A stretch of 64,000 bases of DNA from Gluconobacter frateurii. GTDB lineage: Bacteria; Pseudomonadota; Alphaproteobacteria; Acetobacterales; Acetobacteraceae. The notes below the pieces were generated by a model. It saw only the letters and a list, made by a program, of their open reading frames with translations. It ran no database searches and was not told the origin of the DNA. The stretch lies in NCBI RefSeq assembly GCF_002723955.1, contig NZ_BEWN01000001.1, forward strand, positions 496,001 through 560,000, read 5' to 3'. Numbering within the stretch: position 1 is the stretch's first letter; the number at the start of each line of letters is the position of its first letter. Position numbers and translations under genes: made by a program. Below, piece after piece: positions 1 to 7,738 of this stretch.

Positions 1-527
1 GCGAGGCGGCGCATGATCATATTGCGCTTGAGCGTGGAAAGATGGTCCACGAATAGGACGCCATCCAGATGATCCATTTCGTGTTGGATGCAGGTCGCGA
101 GAAGACCATCCGCGTCCCGCTCGATGATTTCGCCGGCAAGGTCCCGGTAACGGACGCGAATCGATTCGGGGCGGATCACTTCGGCATACTGGTTCGGCAG
201 GGAGAGGCAGCCTTCTTCCCGAACGGCCATCTGCTCGGAATCCGTGACGATTTCCGGATTGATCAGAACCATTGGCTCACGGGGGGCGTCTTCCTCGGCC
301 ACATCCACGAGGGCAAAGCGCATGCCAAGGCCGACCTGCGGGGCGGCGAGGCCGATGCCGGGGGCCTTGTACATGGCGGAAAACATGCCTGGAAGCGTTT
401 CACGCAGGAACGCCATGTCTTCCGCGCGTACTTCGCGGGCGACCTGACGCAGCACGGGGGCAGGGGCAATCAGGATCGGGGTCGGGGGCACCGCATCGAT
501 GCCGGACAGGAAATCGAATTCGCTCAT
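1..527 (-). CDS. def: Peptide deformylase (3' end cut by window edge)
   Basis: Removes the formyl group from the N-terminal methionine of nascent proteins in the cytoplasm, using a metal ion. The reverse-strand reading frame opens at the ATG at 527-525 and has no stop before the window edge, so about 175 residues are visible. All three family motifs are present: GIGLAAPQ, EGCLSLP and the metal-binding QHEMDH. The C-terminal tail is missing. It is divergent from the Hsp20 gene, with a 165-bp shared promoter region. The start is followed directly by the family-typical N-terminus, with a proline-rich stretch before the first helix. The identification is firm from the motifs. Confidence 0.95.
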   Translation of the reverse strand, partial: MSEFDFLSGIDAVPPTPILIAPAPVLRQVAREVRAEDMAFLRETLPGMFSAMYKAPGIGLAAPQVGLGMRFALVDVAEEDAPREPMVLINPEIVTDSEQMAVREEGCLSLPNQYAEVIRPESIRVRYRDLAGEIIERDADGLLATCIQHEMDHLDGVLFVDHLSTLKRNMIMRRL

Positions 528-692
528 GCTCTGCGATGTAGCGAGGGTGAGGCTTTTGTGCCAGTCCTGAGGGGCATTTCCCAAGGCATAACTTGCATCT
601 TTGGGGTGCTCCACCATATCCTGTGCTGATGTCAGGTGCCTCATGGAGGGTCTGACACCCATTGTCTCGCTCGTGGAGGAGGCTCAAGCCCT

Positions 693-1202
693 ATGTCCGG
701 TCGTCTGTTTACGTCACCCATGTTCCTTGGTTTCGATCATCTTGAGCAGATGCTTGAGCGTGCGTCCAAGTCTACGTCCGACGGTTATCCGCCTTACAAC
801 ATCGAACAGCTGAGCCAGACGGCCCTGCGGATCACGCTGGCTGTGGCGGGGTTCGTGATGGACGATCTTCAGATCACGCAGGAAGACAACCAGCTTGTGA
901 TCCGCGGTCGCCAGACCGATGACAGTCAGGGGCGGGTGTTCCTTCATCGTGGGATTGCTGCGCGGCAGTTTCACAAGGCGTTCGTTCTGGCGGAAGGCAT
1001 CGAAATTGGTGGAGCCTGGCTTGATAATGGCCTGCTGCATATCGATCTTCTGCGCCCAGAGCCGGAAGTGCGCGTGAAGCGGATTGCCATCACGCAGGGC
1101 CGCCGGACGGCAGGAACGCCGCAGACCGTGCAGCACGAAGTGGTTCCACCCGTGGTCAAACCGCGCCGGGCACGACCGGTGCGTGATCTTGACGACGAAT
1201 AA
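693..1202 (+). CDS. Small heat-shock protein, Hsp20/alpha-crystallin family
   Basis: ATP-independent holdase chaperone that binds unfolding proteins in the cytoplasm. The 169-residue product has a short N-terminal arm and then an alpha-crystallin domain at about residues 30-135, with the pattern LAVAGF, a QLVIRG strand and a basic, proline-rich tail. I chose the ATG at 693 because GGAGGA lies about 10 nt upstream and MSGRLFTSPM matches IbpA-like starts; an ATG at 636 would add 19 residues unlike the family. DUF1150 and RidA follow in the same direction, probably one stress-related unit. This Hsp20-DUF1150 neighbourhood is common in Alphaproteobacteria. Confidence 0.9.
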   Translation: MSGRLFTSPMFLGFDHLEQMLERASKSTSDGYPPYNIEQLSQTALRITLAVAGFVMDDLQITQEDNQLVIRGRQTDDSQGRVFLHRGIAARQFHKAFVLAEGIEIGGAWLDNGLLHIDLLRPEPEVRVKRIAITQGRRTAGTPQTVQHEVVPPVVKPRRARPVRDLDDE

Positions 1203-1278
1203 ACCGTTTTTTGACAGTTTGTATGTTTCAACCTGACTGGTGCCACAGAAGCCCACAGGTTTCAGTAAGGATCAGGAC

Positions 1279-1530
1279 TTGAACAATCCGTTCGAAAACA
1301 GTGATGGGCATGAAGAGATGCTCCCGGCCGATCTGAGACGGATCACGGGACCACAGCTTCGCACGTTGGGCATGTCCCAGCTCGCCTATGTCAGATCCGT
1401 CATGCATGACGGTGAGCTGATGGTTGCAATTCATGCTGCTGATGGCACACCCATGGCCGTGGCAGACGATGAGGAAAGCGCTATGGACGCGATCCTTGAA
1501 CATGAAATGATTCCCACTCTTCTTCAGTAA
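1279..1530 (+). CDS. DUF1150 family small protein
   Basis: An 83-residue acidic protein of the DUF1150 family, whose molecular role is not known; it is regularly found next to Hsp20 genes in Alphaproteobacteria. The core TLGMSQLAYVRSV, followed by ADGTPMAVADDEESA and a C-terminal helix, is the family signature. The start is uncertain. I prefer the TTG at 1279 because AAGGA lies 7 nt upstream, but an ATG at 1240 in the same frame, and one at 1318, are also possible. It lies 76 bp after the Hsp20 stop and 9 bp before the RidA gene, so it is likely co-transcribed with both. Confidence 0.75.
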   Translation: MNNPFENSDGHEEMLPADLRRITGPQLRTLGMSQLAYVRSVMHDGELMVAIHAADGTPMAVADDEESAMDAILEHEMIPTLLQ

Positions 1531-1539
1531 GGTTCAGGC

Positions 1540-1902
1540 GTGCGCACCAACTCCGACATTACCCGCCATCTTGAGGAAAACCGTCTTGCCGGTGTCGTGA
1601 CCCATAATGGTCTGGCCTATCTGGCCGGACAGGTCGCGGATGATGCCACGCTGGATACCGAAGGCCAGACGGCTGACATCCTGCGCCAGATCGACGCACT
1701 TCTGGCGGATCTGGGTACAGACAAAACGCGTATCCTCTCCGTTCAGATCTTCCTGACCGACATCAATGAGATCGGGAACATGAACAAGGCTTGGGATGCG
1801 TGGTTGGATACGGGTCATAAGCCCGCCCGTGCCACTGTTGAGGCCAAGCTGGCCGATCCGGACTGGCGGGTGGAAATTACGGCGATTGCGGCCCTGCGCT
1901 GA
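1540..1902 (+). CDS. RidA family protein (enamine/imine deaminase)
   Basis: Members of this family hydrolyse reactive 2-aminoacrylate and related enamines released by PLP enzymes. The 120-residue length is typical. The C-terminal signature ARATVEAKLADPDWRVEI contains the conserved arginine that binds the substrate carboxylate and the downstream glutamate. It opens at a GTG, with TAAGG overlapping the end of the DUF1150 gene. Conserved N-terminal stretches such as GLAYLAGQVA and FLTDINEIGNMNKAW fit the YjgF fold. It is the last gene of the Hsp20 unit and is followed at once by a strong terminator. The exact substrate is inferred only from the family. Confidence 0.88.
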   Translation: MRTNSDITRHLEENRLAGVVTHNGLAYLAGQVADDATLDTEGQTADILRQIDALLADLGTDKTRILSVQIFLTDINEIGNMNKAWDAWLDTGHKPARATVEAKLADPDWRVEITAIAALR

Positions 1903-1920
1903 GCAGAAGCAACTCCCAAC

Positions 1921-1961
1921 AAAAAAAGCGGTACGGCCAAACAGGTTGTACCGCTTTTTTT
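1921..1961. terminator. Strong bidirectional rho-independent terminator
   Basis: A perfect 14-bp inverted repeat: an A-run plus GCGGTAC at 1921-1934 pairs with GTACCGC plus a T-run at 1948-1961, around a 13-nt loop. The stem ends in A and T runs on both sides, so it can terminate either strand. It closes the Hsp20-DUF1150-RidA unit. Confidence 0.9.
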
Positions 1962-2301
1962 ATTTGTTCGGGATCGTTTAGAGTCCGGTACGGGTTTTAT
2001 TCAAACGTACCAGAAACGGAGATAGCTGCTACAAGGCCGGTACTAACGCTCTAGGTTGGTTGGGCCGGATGCCAATATGTTTGAAGCGCGCCTACACTAT
2101 TGTGAGGGCCCCTTAAAAAGCGGTGCGCACGATCATTCGTACGGATTGTCCGGCTTTTGAGCCTGCACTTTTGGAATGACCAGGGTTCTGTTTTCCAATC
2201 AGGTGATGGCCCCGTGCAGCTTGGTCAAGGCCCCAAAAACTGAGCTTTTCAGGCTGCTCATTGAAAGAGGACGAGCAAGTGCTCGTCCTCTCTTTTGTAG
2301 A
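1962..2301. other. Non-coding spacer between the RidA and permease genes
   Basis: About 340 bp between the RidA terminator and the end of the leftward permease gene. A 10-bp hairpin (GAGGACGAGC at 2267-2276 with GCTCGTCCTC at 2281-2290, loop AAGT) lies just after the permease stop and is followed by a T-rich stretch on the plus strand and a shorter one on the minus strand. It is the likely permease terminator. I see no convincing gene elsewhere in the spacer. Confidence 0.5.
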
Positions 2302-3636
2302 TCAGAGGGTGGCATCGAACACCACGTGCTCTGCCGTTTCGTCGCCGCTTTTCATGCAGTACGCCGCGAACATTGCAATCACGACGAAGCATCCCATCGG
2401 AACAATGTATGCAAGCTGCATGTTTCCGCCGGTAGCGTCCGAAATATAGCCCTGCAGAAGCGGGAGAATGCCACCGCCACTGATGCTCATCACCAGAATG
2501 GACCCGCCATATGCGCGATCATGGCCGAGTTCATCGACGGTCAGGCCATAGATGGTTGGCCAGCAGGGGCCGAGGAGTCCACTGACGAGGATGGCTGCAT
2601 AGACAGCGGTGAAGTCATGCACCATCACTGCATAACCTAGCGCAACGATGCAGAGCAGGCTGTAAACGAACAGAACACGCGCCGGGCGGGCGTGCCGCAT
2701 GAAGAAGTTGGCCACCAGCTTGCCGACAAAGAACGCACAGAATGAGGCGATCAGGTACACGGAGGCCTGTCGTTCATTGATGTGCCCCAGCCGCATGGAA
2801 AGGCGAATGATGAAGCTCCAGACGCCAACCTGTGCACCGACATACAGAAACTGTGTCAGGATACCGAGGACGAAACGCTTGTTGGCGGACAGCCGTTTGA
2901 GAGCCCCGGCAGTATCCAGTTCATGACTGCGCTGCTGATCACGTCCTTTGCAGGCCGGATAACGTGTGACGCCAATGGCGATCATGACGACCAGCAGCAC
3001 GCCGAGAATATAGACATATGGTTCAAGGGTGGCGTGGATCATGCCGAGCTGATGCTGCCAGGCCTGAGCGGCTGGCATGGCGGAAAGCTGCTCGCGTGAC
3101 AGGTCACCATCTTTGAAAATCAGATAGGCCCCCATGCTGGAGCCAAGAATGGCGCCAATTGGCTGAAATGCACTGGCAAAGTTCAGACGGTGCGTTCCGC
3201 GTCCCGGAGGGCCGAGTAGGGTGCAATAGGTATCGGCCGCAGTTTCAATAAAGACCAATCCTGCCGCGACGACAAAAAGGGCGACAAAGAAGATCTGATA
3301 TGTCGCGAAATGGGCGGCAGGGAAGAAGAGGCAGCAGCCGATCAGATACAGGAGCAGTCCAAGTTGGATCGACCATTTGTAGCTGAAGCGCTTGATGATC
3401 ATGCCTGCTGGAATGCCCAGCACGAAGTAGCTGATGTAGAATGAGAACTGCACGAGAGCGGATTGAAAATCCGACAGCATGAAGGCTTTGCGAAACTGCC
3501 CGATCAGCACGTCATTGAGGCTCATTGCACAGCCCCAGAGGGAAAACAGGCAACATAGCAGCCCAAAGGCCAGAAGAGGTGTGCGGTTCAGGTAAAAGCC
3601 GTCCGGGAGTTGGACGATCGGATCAGACTTGGCCAC
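2302..3636 (-). CDS. MFS sugar permease, FucP-like (sugar:H+ symporter)
   Basis: Inner-membrane transporter of the major facilitator superfamily, in the fucose permease (FucP/GluP) branch that takes up monosaccharides with protons. The 444 residues form about 12 hydrophobic segments. The N-terminal helix carries the branch signature SLNDVLIGQF (N41, D42), and E131 in FIETAAD matches the proton-coupling glutamate of FucP. Both halves have the usual conserved glycine-rich loops. Which sugar is moved cannot be read from the sequence; fucose, galactose, glucose or mannose are possible. It stands alone, with a LacI-type half-palindrome just upstream of its start. Confidence 0.87.
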   Translation of the reverse strand: MAKSDPIVQLPDGFYLNRTPLLAFGLLCCLFSLWGCAMSLNDVLIGQFRKAFMLSDFQSALVQFSFYISYFVLGIPAGMIIKRFSYKWSIQLGLLLYLIGCCLFFPAAHFATYQIFFVALFVVAAGLVFIETAADTYCTLLGPPGRGTHRLNFASAFQPIGAILGSSMGAYLIFKDGDLSREQLSAMPAAQAWQHQLGMIHATLEPYVYILGVLLVVMIAIGVTRYPACKGRDQQRSHELDTAGALKRLSANKRFVLGILTQFLYVGAQVGVWSFIIRLSMRLGHINERQASVYLIASFCAFFVGKLVANFFMRHARPARVLFVYSLLCIVALGYAVMVHDFTAVYAAILVSGLLGPCWPTIYGLTVDELGHDRAYGGSILVMSISGGGILPLLQGYISDATGGNMQLAYIVPMGCFVVIAMFAAYCMKSGDETAEHVVFDATL

Positions 3637-3656
3637 GGATGCCTCGCAGAACTAAA

Positions 3657-3668
3657 TTGAGCGCTAAA
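3657..3668 (-). promoter_or_regulatory. Possible LacI-family operator
   Basis: TTGAGCGCTAAA is a near-perfect palindrome centred on CG (five of six pairs), the layout of LacI/GalR-family operators. It lies about 20 bp upstream of the sugar permease start, where a repressor would block expression. No LacI-family gene is in the window, so this is only a suggestive site. Confidence 0.3.
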
Positions 3669-4011
3669 GATAGAAATCCGATCCCTTCAGGCTGGTACCA
3701 GCATTAGGGATATGGGGTTGGTGTTATATTGAGTGCATATATCACACATAAAGTGTTTTAAAAGTGGTATTCCCTACTTGGTTCAATGTACTGGCCTTTT
3801 AACGGGATCACATTGCATGGAGGTCCTGGGCTAGAAAGATGGGACTATCCCATCCGGGATCGTGCAGCTCATGATCCGACACCGAGGTTTAAGCCGCCAT
3901 AAATAAAGGTGTGCCGGGGTAACGGCCTCTTTCTGGGGGTTCCGCCCATGCAGGGATGAGGGTAAGTCCCGACAGCCATTCACTTCCAGATCCCAGTGCC
4001 TCCGAGGACCC
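3669..4011. other. Hairpin-rich leader upstream of the ABC-F gene
   Basis: This spacer has no convincing gene. Its right half is unusually structured: GATGGGA (3838-3844) pairs with TCCCATC (3848-3854) over a 3-nt loop, GGATC (3857-3861) pairs with GATCC (3873-3877), and further short G/C stems follow towards 3990. A GAGGAC ribosome-binding site precedes the ATG at 4012. A structured 5' leader or small RNA is possible, but I do not recognise a known riboswitch class. Confidence 0.35.
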
Positions 4012-5631
4012 ATGATTCGTCTCGACAACATCAGCAAGCATAACGGCCAGCGCGTCATCTTCATTGAGGCCTCGGCCGCTTTGCTGAAAGGCGAAAAAGT
4101 GGGGCTGGTGGGGCCGAACGGTGCGGGTAAGTCCACGCTGTTCCGTCTCATCACAAAGCAGGAGGAGCCTGATGAGGGCAATGTCCTGACGGATCGGGGT
4201 GTGACCATCGGCTTCTTCAGTCAGGATGTTGGTGAGATGTCCGGCCATAGTGCCGTGGCGGAAGTGATGAACGGGGCAGGGGCTGTCTCGGAAGTCGCAG
4301 CCGAGTTGGCTGAATTGGAATCTGCCATGGCGGATCCGGAGCGCATGGATGAGCTGGACAGCATCATCGAGCGCTTTGGAGAAGTACAGAGCCGGTTTGA
4401 GGATCTGGGCGGATACGCGCTGGACGGGAAGGCGCGTGAGGTTCTTCATGGTCTTGGGTTCAGCCAGGAAATGATGGATGGCGATGTGAGTCGTCTGTCT
4501 GGTGGCTGGAAAATGCGTGTGGCTCTGGGGCGTATCCTTCTGATGAAGCCTGACGTGATGCTGCTTGATGAGCCGAGCAACCATCTTGATCTGGAAAGTC
4601 TGATCTGGCTGGAGCAGTTCCTGTCCGGTTATGATGGTGCGCTGCTCATGACGTCCCATGACCGTGCCTTCATGAACCGCATCATCAACAAGGTGATCGA
4701 GATTGATGGCGGAAACCTGACAACCTATTCCGGCGACTATGAGTTCTATGAAGAACAGCGCGCCCTGAACGAGAAGCATCAGCAGGCGCAGTTCGAACGT
4801 CAGCAGGCGATGCTGGCGAAGGAAATCAACTTCATCGAGCGTTTCAAGGCCCGTGCGTCTCATGCCGCACAGGTTCAGAGCCGTGTGAAGAAGCTCGACA
4901 AGATCGACCGTGTCGAGCCGCCGAAGCGTCGTCAGGCCATGAGCTTCGAGTTCGCGCCTGCACCACGTTCAGGAGATGTGGTGGTTAACATTCAGGGCGT
5001 GGACAAGCGTTATGGCAGCCGCACGATCTATGATGGGCTGGATCTGATGATCCGCCGTCGGGAACGCTGCTGCATCATGGGTGTGAACGGTGCCGGCAAG
5101 TCCACGCTGCTGAAACTTGTGACCGGTACGACTGAGCCAGATGCAGGAACGGTCACGATCGGAAGCAACGTGAAGGTCGGTTACTTCGCTCAGCACGCCA
5201 TGGACCTTCTGGATGGTGACAAGACTGTTTTTGAAACGCTGGAATATGCATTTCCGCAAGCCAATCAGGGAGCACTGCGCTCACTGGCGGGTGGCTTCGG
5301 CTTTTCAGGCGACGAAGTGGAAAAGAGCTGCCGGGTTCTGTCTGGTGGTGAGAAGGCTCGTCTGGTCATGGCTCTGATGCTGTTCGATCCGCCGAATTTT
5401 CTGGTGCTCGATGAGCCGACCAACCATCTGGACATTGCCACGAAGGAAATGCTGATTTCCGCCCTCGCGGATTACGACGGCACGATGCTGTTCGTGTCCC
5501 ATGATCGTCACTTCCTGGCGGCTCTTTCCAACCGCGTGCTGGAACTGACGCCTGAGGGTATTCACCAGTATGGGGGCGGCTATTCGGAATATGTGGCGCG
5601 GACGGGTCAGGAAGCGCCGGGCCTGCATTAA
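4012..5631 (+). CDS. ABC-F family ATPase (ribosome-associated, YbiT/EttA-like)
   Basis: A soluble protein with two fused ATP-binding cassettes and no membrane domain; ABC-F proteins act on the ribosome as translation factors. Over 539 residues the first cassette has Walker A GPNGAGKST (about 35-43), signature LSGGWKMRVAL and Walker B DVMLLDEPSNHLD. An inter-domain linker (about 245-310) is rich in charged and glutamine residues, and the second cassette has GVNGAGKST, LSGGEKARL and LVLDEPTNHLD. Length and architecture fit YbiT best. It has its own leader and no cotranscribed neighbour. A role in antibiotic resistance cannot be assigned. Confidence 0.9.
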   Translation: MIRLDNISKHNGQRVIFIEASAALLKGEKVGLVGPNGAGKSTLFRLITKQEEPDEGNVLTDRGVTIGFFSQDVGEMSGHSAVAEVMNGAGAVSEVAAELAELESAMADPERMDELDSIIERFGEVQSRFEDLGGYALDGKAREVLHGLGFSQEMMDGDVSRLSGGWKMRVALGRILLMKPDVMLLDEPSNHLDLESLIWLEQFLSGYDGALLMTSHDRAFMNRIINKVIEIDGGNLTTYSGDYEFYEEQRALNEKHQQAQFERQQAMLAKEINFIERFKARASHAAQVQSRVKKLDKIDRVEPPKRRQAMSFEFAPAPRSGDVVVNIQGVDKRYGSRTIYDGLDLMIRRRERCCIMGVNGAGKSTLLKLVTGTTEPDAGTVTIGSNVKVGYFAQHAMDLLDGDKTVFETLEYAFPQANQGALRSLAGGFGFSGDEVEKSCRVLSGGEKARLVMALMLFDPPNFLVLDEPTNHLDIATKEMLISALADYDGTMLFVSHDRHFLAALSNRVLELTPEGIHQYGGGYSEYVARTGQEAPGLH

Positions 5632-6029
5632 GGGAAGAACTCAAACGCAGCAGGCCGGAAAAGACGCCTTCTGATCGGAGCGTGTATTGAGTTATGCGGT
5701 GCGGCTCAGGCCAACTGTTTGAACTCGCCAGCAAAACGGGCAGATGAAGAATTTGGTGCTGTTTACACCTGCATCGTGACGGCACTGGAGGAAAGGTAGA
5801 AAGTTCATTTGCGGACCGTGCAATGCGTCTGGCTGTGAATTATCGTGCTCAGGCCTGTCGAGGCGAGCGGAACCTCTACTCTGGCGGGGCTGCCGGTCTG
5901 ACAGCGTACGCTGCCTGTGTTGAGACTCTGACCCGCCATTGGATCTCTGATCTTAAAGCGGCCTATTGGTGGCGGGTCGAAAAATTTGGGAGCTAGTTGT
6001 TCCCAATATATTCGATAGCTGGACGACTG
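5632..6029. other. Spacer without a recognised gene (one 57-codon ORF)
   Basis: About 400 bp between the ABC-F gene and the leftward NTF2-like gene. A 57-codon ATG ORF runs from 5823 to 5996 on the plus strand, but I recognise no family in it, and its start has no clear ribosome-binding site beyond GGAGG some 30 nt away. It may be a decayed gene. No tRNA or strong terminator was found. Confidence 0.3.
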
Positions 6030-6425
6030 TTATCGTAATGATCCGAGCGTCTTGTCATCGTGCTGGCCTTTCAGCACATGAGTCAGTTCATCAACAAGGC
6101 ACAGTCTGCCATTGTTGAATTGGTAAAAGGCGATGACCTTAATTTGGCTCGTTTTTCCTGAAAGACGGATGGCGCGGGCAATATGCACTGTTGCGGCCTG
6201 ATTGTCCTGGCAGACAATCTGCTGGATGTCGATTTCAAGCCTCTGAAGCGCGTTTCTTAGAGCAATGGCATGCTCCAGAAATTCGGCGAGTGTCATTTCC
6301 CGGCCATCGACAAACTGCCGGTAATCCGGCGTCATGAATTCTGTCAGCGCCGCCGGATCTGATGAGAAGTCTGTAAAAACCTCAAACATCTGACGGATAA
6401 TCTGTTCTGGGCTCTGTGCTGGCAT
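6030..6425 (-). CDS. NTF2-like / SnoaL-like domain protein
   Basis: A 131-residue protein with the features of the nuclear-transport-factor-2-like fold: an N-terminal helix (PEQIIRQMFEVF), a mid-protein TPDYRQFVDGREMTLAEF segment and C-terminal strands (KVIAFYQFNNGRLCLVDEL). The fold is used by small enzymes such as SnoaL-type cyclases and by binding proteins. No catalytic residues can be assigned, so substrate and reaction are unknown. It is divergent from the AraC-type regulator at 6545 with 119 bp between them, so that regulator may control it. Confidence 0.65.
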   Translation of the reverse strand: MPAQSPEQIIRQMFEVFTDFSSDPAALTEFMTPDYRQFVDGREMTLAEFLEHAIALRNALQRLEIDIQQIVCQDNQAATVHIARAIRLSGKTSQIKVIAFYQFNNGRLCLVDELTHVLKGQHDDKTLGSLR

Positions 6426-6544
6426 GGGATGTCCTTCGTAATTCTTGGAAGGACATATTACCGGGGCTGCTTTTGGCGTTCTTTCGGTCTCAGGCCATAA
6501 TTCGACTCATATGCGCCAAATGATAGTCTCGGGAACCTGTTTAG

Positions 6545-7285
6545 ATGAATGATCCATGGCCGTGGCTTTTCGGAAAAAGCCTGCAACAGGATATGCGACG
6601 GGAAACGGAGCGCCACTTGCACGCCGAGGGACAGATCCTGGGCATTGAAAGCGGGGTGATGGCTATCAGGGGCGTAACGGCTTACTGGCTGGTTGGTCCG
6701 GGATCGGTTCTCTGGCTGCCTCCCGGGTTTTGTCATGAGGCACGCTCTCATGGGGCTGTGGCGGGGTGGAGCCTTTATGTCCGTCCCGGATCATGTGCCG
6801 ATCTGCCGCAAGAGCCCTTTCTTGCAGAATGCACCCGCCTTCTTGGGGCTCAGGCAGAGCGGTTGTCGCAAAGTGCTGAAGGGCAGACATGGTCGCCGCG
6901 TCTGGCGGGTCTGGCAGAGTGTTTCTGGGACGAATTTCTGTCTGTGCCGCGAAGGAGCGCGTCACTGCCTTTTCCCCAGTCCGCCCAACTTGTTCGGGTG
7001 ACAGAAGCACTTTGTGCAAACCCGGCTGATCCTCGAGACCAGAAAGACTGGGCTGATCTGGCGGGGCTGTCTGTCCGCACATTTGTACGGCATTTCAGGG
7101 CCGAGACGCATATGCCTTTTTCAAGCTGGAAGCAGCGTCTTCGTATCCTGAATGCTCAGGAAAGGCTGGCGCGTGGTGAGCCTGTAACCTCTGTCGCTCT
7201 CAGTGTCGGTTACGAAAGTCTCGGCGCTTTTGCGGAGGTATTCAAAAAGAATACAGGATTACGCCCCAGCGATTACGGCAAATAA
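6545..7285 (+). CDS. AraC-family transcriptional regulator with N-terminal cupin
   Basis: DNA-binding regulator of 246 residues. The N-terminal half is a cupin-like sensor: it starts with RHLHAEGQI and includes WLPPGFCHEA, a pattern seen in the NimR/YeaM branch. The C-terminal 100 residues carry the two helix-turn-helix motifs of AraC proteins (DWADLAGLSVRTFVRHFRAE and the SVGYESLGAFAEVFKKNTG signature). It is divergent from the NTF2-like gene, its likely target. The ligand is not known. The Shine-Dalgarno before the ATG at 6545 is weak. Confidence 0.88.
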   Translation: MNDPWPWLFGKSLQQDMRRETERHLHAEGQILGIESGVMAIRGVTAYWLVGPGSVLWLPPGFCHEARSHGAVAGWSLYVRPGSCADLPQEPFLAECTRLLGAQAERLSQSAEGQTWSPRLAGLAECFWDEFLSVPRRSASLPFPQSAQLVRVTEALCANPADPRDQKDWADLAGLSVRTFVRHFRAETHMPFSSWKQRLRILNAQERLARGEPVTSVALSVGYESLGAFAEVFKKNTGLRPSDYGK

Positions 7286-7314
7286 AGCAGTATGTGGCAT
7301 CCGGCCTGACGTCA

Positions 7315-7665
7315 TCAGAGATGCAGTCCGAAGCGCGGTCCGATCCATGTCATTGCAAAATACAGGGTAATCGTCAGGCAGCAGCCGAGGGCGAGGGAAA
7401 CCCAGAAATCATATCCATGCCGTAGCAGGACCGGGATCAGCAGGAACATCGGCAGTGAGGGGATGACATACCAGAATGTCGCCTCAGCATGGGCGGCCAT
7501 GTTCGCGGGGGCGGGTTTGTCGTTCCACAGCCATATCATGCCAAGAACCGAAACGAGCGGCAGTGAGGCGATGAGTGCGCCAAAGCCTGGATAACGACGG
7601 GCCAGCGTGGACGCGGTCGCAATCAGTATTCCAGAAATCAGGGCTTTTATGGCGAGATGCAGCAT
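7315..7665 (-). CDS. DUF3147 family inner-membrane protein
   Basis: A 116-residue integral membrane protein with about four hydrophobic helices (near LISGILIATAS, LIASLPLVSVLG, WYVIPSLPMFLL and LALGCCLTITLY). The patterns GALIASLPLVS and PSLPMFLLIPVLLRHG are typical of DUF3147, a family without a known function. I take the internal ATG at 7665 because the 14 residues an upstream ATG (7707) would add are unlike the family. It lies 73 bp downstream of rpoN on the same strand, where many Alphaproteobacteria instead have hpf and ptsN, and is convergent with the AraC gene. Confidence 0.75.
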   Translation of the reverse strand: MLHLAIKALISGILIATASTLARRYPGFGALIASLPLVSVLGMIWLWNDKPAPANMAAHAEATFWYVIPSLPMFLLIPVLLRHGYDFWVSLALGCCLTITLYFAMTWIGPRFGLHL

Positions 7666-7738
7666 GGAACAGACCCTAACGGCATGGGCTGATCGTGCAA
7701 TCAGCAAATAAGGTGGGGCCTGATAGAGTGAGAAGCCA

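Noticed and set aside
69-629. A 186-codon plus-strand ORF at the left edge
   Set aside because: It is antisense to peptide deformylase, which carries all three family motifs.
5366-5785. A 139-codon minus-strand ORF after the ABC-F gene
   Set aside because: It mostly overlaps the second ABC cassette on the opposite strand and has shadow-type composition.
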